A stretch of DNA of 64,000 nucleotides, taken from positions 62,001 to 126,000 of the forward strand of contig JARUPY010000135.1 of the NCBI GenBank assembly GCA_029817715.1, read 5' to 3'. Origin of the DNA: Melastoma dodecandrum. Lineage: Eukaryota > Streptophyta > Magnoliopsida > Myrtales > Melastomataceae. The number at the start of each line of letters is the position of its first letter. Within the stretch, counting starts at the first letter, position 1. Below, piece after piece: positions 59,679 through 64,000 of the stretch. Below the pieces are notes generated by a model. It ran no database searches. It saw nothing but the letters and a program-made list of their open reading frames with translations, and was not told the DNA's origin. Made by a program: the position numbers and the translations under genes.

Positions 59679-62024
59679 GTGCGCTTGAATCGCCCACTGA
59701 TCTCCGCGATGCTTTGTCTCTCCCTGGGATTCGACCCTCTCGGCACCGCTTGGCACCTCGAGTCCGCCGCGGCGGCGGATGGGGAGCGCGGGGCACCCTG
59801 GGGTCAGGGCCCGCGCTCGCCGATGGCGGCGATCCCCTTGCCCCAGGCCTATTCCCAGGCCGTCCCCTTCATGGCCTTCGGCGACGGCCACCTGATCCGC
59901 AGCCTTCCGCGCCACGACGCCGCGGAGCGCGCGGAGGGCACGATCACGCTCAACCTCCAGTCCGTGCCCGTCGCCCAGGCGGCCCGGACGGTGCTGGGCG
60001 ACATCATGGCGGCCAATTACATGGTCGACCCCCGCATCGCCGGCACCGTCACGGTGCAGACCACCCAGCCGATCACCAAGGCGGCGGCGCTGGACCTGCT
60101 GCAGGCCGCCCTGCTGCCCAAACGGCGGCACGGTGATCAAGGCCGGCGGCATCTTCAAGGTCGTGCCCGTCGATCTCGCGGCGACCGGCTCCATCTCGAC
60201 CAACGGCTCGCCCATCTCGGGCCTCGACGGCACGGGCTATCGCGTCGTCGCGCTGCGCTACGTCTCGGCGAGCGAGATGGCGCGGGTCCTCGACCCCATC
60301 GTGCCCAAGGGCACGATCGTGGAAGCCGACGACGCGCGCAACATCCTGGCCCTGCGGGGCTCCTCCGCCAACCTGCGCGCCGTCACCGAGACGATCGCGA
60401 GCTTCGACGTCGACGTCATGCGCGGCATGTCGTTCGGCATCGTCCCCGTCCGGTCGAAGCAGCCCGAGCGGATGGTCGAGGACCTCAAGGCGATCTTCGC
60501 CTCCGACAGGGACGGACCCCTCAAGGGGCGCATCCGCTTCCTCGCCAACGGCAGGATGGGGGCCATCCTCGTCGTGACGTCCCAGCCGGGCTATCTCCTG
60601 CTCGCCCAGGACTGGATCCGCCGGCTCGACGACCAGCGCCAGGGCAGCGAGCCCGAGCTCCACATCTATCCCGTGCAGAACCGTCCCGCCCGCGAGCTCG
60701 CCAAGGTGCTCCAGGCCATGTTCGGCGAGGACAGCGGCGCGCCGGGCGTCGCGGGCTCGCTCGTGGCGCCGCGCTCCGGCGCCTCGGGCTTCCAGGTCGC
60801 CGCCGCGACCGGCTCGGGCGCGGGCGGCGGCTTCGGGACCGCCTCGCCGGGGAGCGCCGGCCCGGCCTCGTCTGGCTTCGGCGCGGCCGCCGGCGGTTCG
60901 GACGGCGCGGCGGCCGCCTCCGGCACCTCCGGCTGGTCGCCGAGCAGCCCGGGCTTCGGCACGGGGCGCAACACCGGGGCGAACGGCTCCGCCGGCCCGG
61001 GGCCGCTCGGCGCGGCCGGGGGGCGCCGACCTCCCTGGGCGACGGGACCGCGGGAGCCGAGGCCGGCGGCCCCACCACGGCCGTGGCCCAGCCGCGGTTG
61101 AAGATCGTCGCCGACGACGTCAAGAACGCGCTGCTCATCATGGCCGACCGGGCCGATTACCGCCGCATCCTCAAGGTCGTGCGGTCCATGGACGTGGTCG
61201 CCAGCCAGGTCATGATCCAGGCCGCCGTCGCCGAAGTCACGCTGAACGACCAGCTGCAGTACGGCGTGCAGTGGCAGCTGCAGAAGAACGGCCAGGCCTC
61301 GCGGACGAGCTTCACGGATGCCGCAGCGGCCGGGGCCGCCGCCATCTATCCGGGCTTCAACTACGCCGTGAACGTCAGCAGCATCGCCTCGACGCTCAGC
61401 GCGCTCAACGCCATCACCCACGTCAACGTCATCTCGACGCCCTCGCTGATGGTGCTCGACAGCAAGACCGCGGCGCTGCAGATCGGCGACCAGGTCCCGG
61501 TCACCACCCAGACGGCGACCAATACCGTCACCACCAACGGCGCCATCGTGAATTCGGTCGAGATGCGCGACACGGGCGTGATCCTGTCGGTGACGCCGCG
61601 CATCAACGAGAGCGGCCGGATCCAGCTCGACATCGAGCAGGAGGTCAGCGCCGTCGTGAAGACGACGAGTTCGAACATCGATTCGCCCACGATCCAGCAA
61701 CGCCGGGTCAAGACGACCGTGGTGGTCAAGGACGGCGAGGTCCTGGCCCTCGGCGGCATGATCCAGAACAAGGTCGAGAAGGACACGTCCGAGATCCCCT
61801 TCCTGGGCCAGATCCCCGGCATCGGCGCCGCCTTCGCGTCGCGCAATCACGCGGTGAGCAAGACCGAACTCATCATCCTGATCACGCCGCGCATCGTGCG
61901 CGACACGCAGGAGGCCCGCCGGGTGACCGAGGAATACCGGCGGGACGTCCACGTCTACGCGCCGCCCGAACCCGAGGACCGCGGCGTGGCCGACACGGCG
62001 CGCCGCATGCTGGAGCATCCATGA
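59679..62024 (+). CDS. gspD: Type II secretion secretin GspD (two frameshifts)
   Basis: The N-terminal frame (LISAMLCLSLGFDPLGTAWH) includes the N0 domain NLQSVPVAQAARTVLGDIMA. At 60120 a surplus A in CCCAAACGG shifts the frame. The middle then reads NGGTVIKAGGIFKVVPVDLA and continues through N1-N2 (LDPIVPKGTIVEADDARNIL). At the G-run near 61020 a missing G returns to the first frame. The secretin core follows: HVNVISTPSLMVLDSKTAAL, VPVTTQTATNTVTTNG and the C-terminal GEVLALGGMIQNKVEKDTSE. A Gly/Ser/Ala-rich loop (residues 370-450) separates N2 from N3. The secretin is the outer-membrane gate. The corrected length is about 781. Confidence 0.88.
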   Translation: MRLNRPLISAMLCLSLGFDPLGTAWHLESAAAADGERGAPWGQGPRSPMAAIPLPQAYSQAVPFMAFGDGHLIRSLPRHDAAERAEGTITLNLQSVPVAQAARTVLGDIMAANYMVDPRIAGTVTVQTTQPITKAAALDLLQAALLPKRRHGDQGRRHLQGRARRSRGDRLHLDQRLAHLGPRRHGLSRRRAALRLGERDGAGPRPHRAQGHDRGSRRRAQHPGPAGLLRQPARRHRDDRELRRRRHARHVVRHRPRPVEAARADGRGPQGDLRLRQGRTPQGAHPLPRQRQDGGHPRRDVPAGLSPARPGLDPPARRPAPGQRARAPHLSRAEPSRPRARQGAPGHVRRGQRRAGRRGLARGAALRRLGLPGRRRDRLGRGRRLRDRLAGERRPGLVWLRRGRRRFGRRGGRLRHLRLVAEQPGLRHGAQHRGERLRRPGAARRGRGAPTSLGDGTAGAEAGGPTTAVAQPRLKIVADDVKNALLIMADRADYRRILKVVRSMDVVASQVMIQAAVAEVTLNDQLQYGVQWQLQKNGQASRTSFTDAAAAGAAAIYPGFNYAVNVSSIASTLSALNAITHVNVISTPSLMVLDSKTAALQIGDQVPVTTQTATNTVTTNGAIVNSVEMRDTGVILSVTPRINESGRIQLDIEQEVSAVVKTTSSNIDSPTIQQRRVKTTVVVKDGEVLALGGMIQNKVEKDTSEIPFLGQIPGIGAAFASRNHAVSKTELIILITPRIVRDTQEARRVTEEYRRDVHVYAPPEPEDRGVADTARRMLEHP

Positions 62025-62443
62025 GCCGACCCCCGATCGTCCCGGCGCGGCCCCTGGTCCTCGCCGCCGTCCTCCTGCAGGCGGGGCTCGCGGGTTGCGC
62101 CGCCCCGTCGGCGGGCGTGTCGGCGCTGCGCTCGCCCCCGCCCTACAGGCTCCTCGAGGTCGACCGGGCCATGTCGTGCGACGCCATCGCGGCCTCCTTC
62201 CGCTTCGCCGCGGTCCGGGCCGCGCGGCTCGAATTCTGGCTCGCGGCCGGAAAACTCCCGACCTACGGCCTCGACCGCTTCGACGCCGACGCGCCCGCCC
62301 AACTCGACGACGAGCGCGGCCGCCTCGATGCCTTGACGGACCTCCAGCGCGTCAAGGGCTGCCCCGTCGAGGATCCGGCCGCCGCGGTGGCGGCGGAGCG
62401 GGCGCGGCTGGCCGCGCCCGCGGTCCTGCGCCGGCTCGACTGA
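62021..62443 (+). CDS. Small lipoprotein, possible secretin partner
   Basis: A 140-residue protein whose ATG overlaps the gspD stop. The lipobox is LAGCAAPS at residues 23-30 (LLQAGLAGC). The mature helical part (RLLEVDRAMSCDAIAASFRF, then ERGRLDALTDLQRVKGCPVE) has two Cys. Its coupling to gspD and its lipoprotein signal suggest a pilotin-like factor for secretin targeting, but it shows no GspS family motif that I recognise. Confidence 0.65.
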   Translation: MSRPPIVPARPLVLAAVLLQAGLAGCAAPSAGVSALRSPPPYRLLEVDRAMSCDAIAASFRFAAVRAARLEFWLAAGKLPTYGLDRFDADAPAQLDDERGRLDALTDLQRVKGCPVEDPAAAVAAERARLAAPAVLRRLD

Positions 62444-62508
62444 TTCGGGACCAGGCCGGTGCGCCTTCGGTCGGGGCCGAAGGCGGGCACCCGCGCCACG
62501 TCCCGCCC

Positions 62509-63417
62509 TCACCTCAGGCAGGGGCGCGCATCCTCGGCTTCGGGCGTCCGATCCTGGTCCGGCGGCAGCGTGCCGCGCCGCCATTCGGCGATGGCGAAGC
62601 GCGAGGGGCCGGCGGTCGCGGAGGCGAGCGCTTCGCGCACCGCCCGCGCCCCGTCGGTCGTCCGGGCCTCGGCCCGCACCGTCACGGCGTCTCCCGCGGG
62701 CCCGGACGGCAGCGACGGGTCGCCGGCGGGCCGCTGCCGCAGGCCGAGAAGGCCCGCCAGTGCCGGCGTCGCGGCCTCCGGGTCGGGCTCCGGCCGGCCG
62801 GCCAGGACCGTGACGGCGGGAAGCGCCGCCAGCGCCAGGTCCGGCGTCACGCCGAGGACCTGGTCGAGTTCCAGTGGCGTGAGAAACGGCCCGTGCTTCG
62901 GGCCCGCGCTCCGCCCCTCCGCCCGATAGGCCGCCGCGAGGCCCGGCTCGGCGTCCGGCTCCGCCTTGTCGCGATAGGCCGCGATGGCCCGCGCCACCGC
63001 CTGGCCGCGCGCGGGATCGCCCGTCAGGCCGGTGAAGAGGCGGGCCAGGAGGGCGGGCGAGGCCTGGTTGAGGTCGACCTTGCCGGCCTCTCGGGTCACC
63101 AGCACCCGGACGACCGAGCGGTCCGGCAGCGTGCAGCGGAACAGCACCGGCCGCGGGCCGTCCGTCGCGGGCTCGGCGGCCCGCAGCAGGCCGAGCGCGA
63201 CGCCGCTCTCGGCGGCCGCGGCCGCGTGGGCGATGGCCGCGAGGCTGCCGGTGTCCCGCGACCGGGACCGGGCGCCCACGATCGCCATCGTCCCCAGAAG
63301 TGTGACGAGGCCGAGCCCCCAGACGACGACGACCAGGGCGAAGCCGCGCGAGCCCGCCGGCGCCCGTCCCCGCCTTGGCCGCCCCGTCGAGGCTGCGAAG
63401 CCCTCATGCCTGGACAC
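62509..63417 (-). CDS. gspK: Type II secretion minor pseudopilin GspK
   Basis: Translation from GTG 63417, preceded by GAAGGGAG, gives 302 residues. The prepilin site is G25|F26 in SRGFALVVVVWGLGLVTLLG. This is the GspK pattern, with no Glu at mature position 5. The long mature domain includes REAGKVDLNQASPALLARLF and PFLTPLELDQVLGVTPDLAL, the saddle-like helical part of GspK that caps the pseudopilus tip. It is oriented against gspD and gspE, which is unusual for a Gsp locus. The longer in-frame start at 63477 was rejected. Confidence 0.86.
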   Translation of the reverse strand: MSRHEGFAASTGRPRRGRAPAGSRGFALVVVVWGLGLVTLLGTMAIVGARSRSRDTGSLAAIAHAAAAAESGVALGLLRAAEPATDGPRPVLFRCTLPDRSVVRVLVTREAGKVDLNQASPALLARLFTGLTGDPARGQAVARAIAAYRDKAEPDAEPGLAAAYRAEGRSAGPKHGPFLTPLELDQVLGVTPDLALAALPAVTVLAGRPEPDPEAATPALAGLLGLRQRPAGDPSLPSGPAGDAVTVRAEARTTDGARAVREALASATAGPSRFAIAEWRRGTLPPDQDRTPEAEDARPCLR

Positions 63418-63550
63418 GCGCGTGCTCCCTTCTCGCACCGCCCCTGGGATGCAACACAGGATCGAGGCCGGCAGCAAAACCCGCCGTCCGGCAAGATTCC
63501 GTTAAGGCCGTTCGCCCAAGGTGGCGGCGCTGAACCGGGATCGGGAAGAC

Positions 63551-64000
63551 ATGCTCCAGCAGGCGTCCGCGCAGCCGAGGCCCGGCGCCCTCCCCGCGAG
63601 TGGCGCGCCGCCGGCGGTGCCGGGTCCGGAGGACCCGGGCTTCGCGCAGGCCTTCGGCGCCCTGCTGACGACGCTCCGGCTGGGGGATCCCGCCGCGCTG
63701 GCGCGGGCGCGACGCGCGTCCGAGGCCACGGGCGAGCGCTTCGACGCCGTCCTGGTCAAGCTCGGCCTCGTCCCCGAGGAGGATCTCGCGGCCGCCTACG
63801 CGGCCCATGCCGGCATCGCGATGGTCGGGGCGGAAGCCTTCCCGCGGCGACCCGTGGATCTCGGGCCGCTCGACCCCCGCTTCCTCAAGGCCCACCGCCT
63901 CCTGCCGCTGCGCCGGACCGCCGGGGCCCTCGAACTCGCCGTCGTGGACCCTTTCCTCGCCGAACCCGTCGCGGCCCTGCGCTACAAGCTCGGCCTGCGG
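63551..64000 (+). CDS. gspE: Type II secretion ATPase GspE (N-terminal part; continues beyond window)
   Basis: ATG 63551 opens MLQQASAQPRPGALPASGAP, a Pro/Ala-rich segment. It is followed by the MshEN/T2SSE_N domain: GERFDAVLVKLGLVPEEDLA, AAAYAAHAGIAMVG, and HRLLPLRRTAGALELAVVDP. The ATPase domain lies beyond the right edge. This is the cytosolic motor that powers type II secretion. It is divergent from gspK, and the 133-base gap holds their promoters. Confidence 0.84.
   Translation, partial: MLQQASAQPRPGALPASGAPPAVPGPEDPGFAQAFGALLTTLRLGDPAALARARRASEATGERFDAVLVKLGLVPEEDLAAAYAAHAGIAMVGAEAFPRRPVDLGPLDPRFLKAHRLLPLRRTAGALELAVVDPFLAEPVAALRYKLGLR

Overview
The window is GC-rich chromosomal DNA from an alphaproteobacterium. 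Several features suggest the Hyphomicrobiales, most like Methylobacteriaceae: a eukaryotic-type NADP isocitrate dehydrogenase, the metX-metW pair, aerobic cobalamin genes, an OpgC-type glucan modifier, single-copy palindromic repeats and a probable MmgR/suhB (alpha-r8) sRNA. The genus is an inference. I saw no rRNA, tRNA, CRISPR array, transposase or integrase.

Layout. 0-6 kb: the end of an AI-2E-family transporter, a small RNA, a TrmJ-like RNA methyltransferase, a GNAT acetyltransferase, an SGNH hydrolase and an OpgC-like acyltransferase. 6-14 kb: icd, kup, two M16 peptidase subunits, a tiny exported protein and prmA. 14-20.6 kb: an RlpA-like protein, a repeat-rich intergenic stretch, a YflT-like stress protein, exported proteins, DUF3891, an OprB-like porin and a Gly/Tyr-rich exported protein. 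20.7-29.5 kb: ligA, cobC, DUF3830, a two-component system, a zinc alcohol dehydrogenase with a membrane partner, and an RpiR regulator. 29.6-31.5 kb: metX-metW with a visible promoter. 31.5-32.9 kb: a low-GC islet with two unrecognised genes, bounded by a repeat of the metW 3' end. 32.9-44.3 kb: a YbaK-like deacylase, DUF4142, lutABC (lactate utilisation), an L,D-transpeptidase, a VTT membrane protein, cobO-cobQ, a DUF4239 membrane protein and a small exported protein. 44.6-55.2 kb: two chemoreceptors around a set of mostly exported enzymes (beta-propeller, creatininase-like, PAP2 phosphatase) and a Na/Pi transporter. 55.5-64 kb: a type II secretion locus (gspG, gspD, gspK, gspE) enclosing an SCO-like copper protein and a large galactose-oxidase-like copper radical enzyme.

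How the genes fit together. The last 8.5 kb look like one functional unit: an SCO-type protein that could load copper, an exported multi-domain oxidase, and a secretion machine that could carry the oxidase across the outer membrane. metX/metW serve methionine synthesis. cobC, cobO and cobQ are scattered late steps of cobalamin synthesis. lutABC oxidises L-lactate.

A quality warning: nine otherwise well-conserved genes carry eleven single-base frame breaks, mostly in short homopolymers. These look more like sequencing or assembly errors than decay. Such genes are annotated across the break as single loci.
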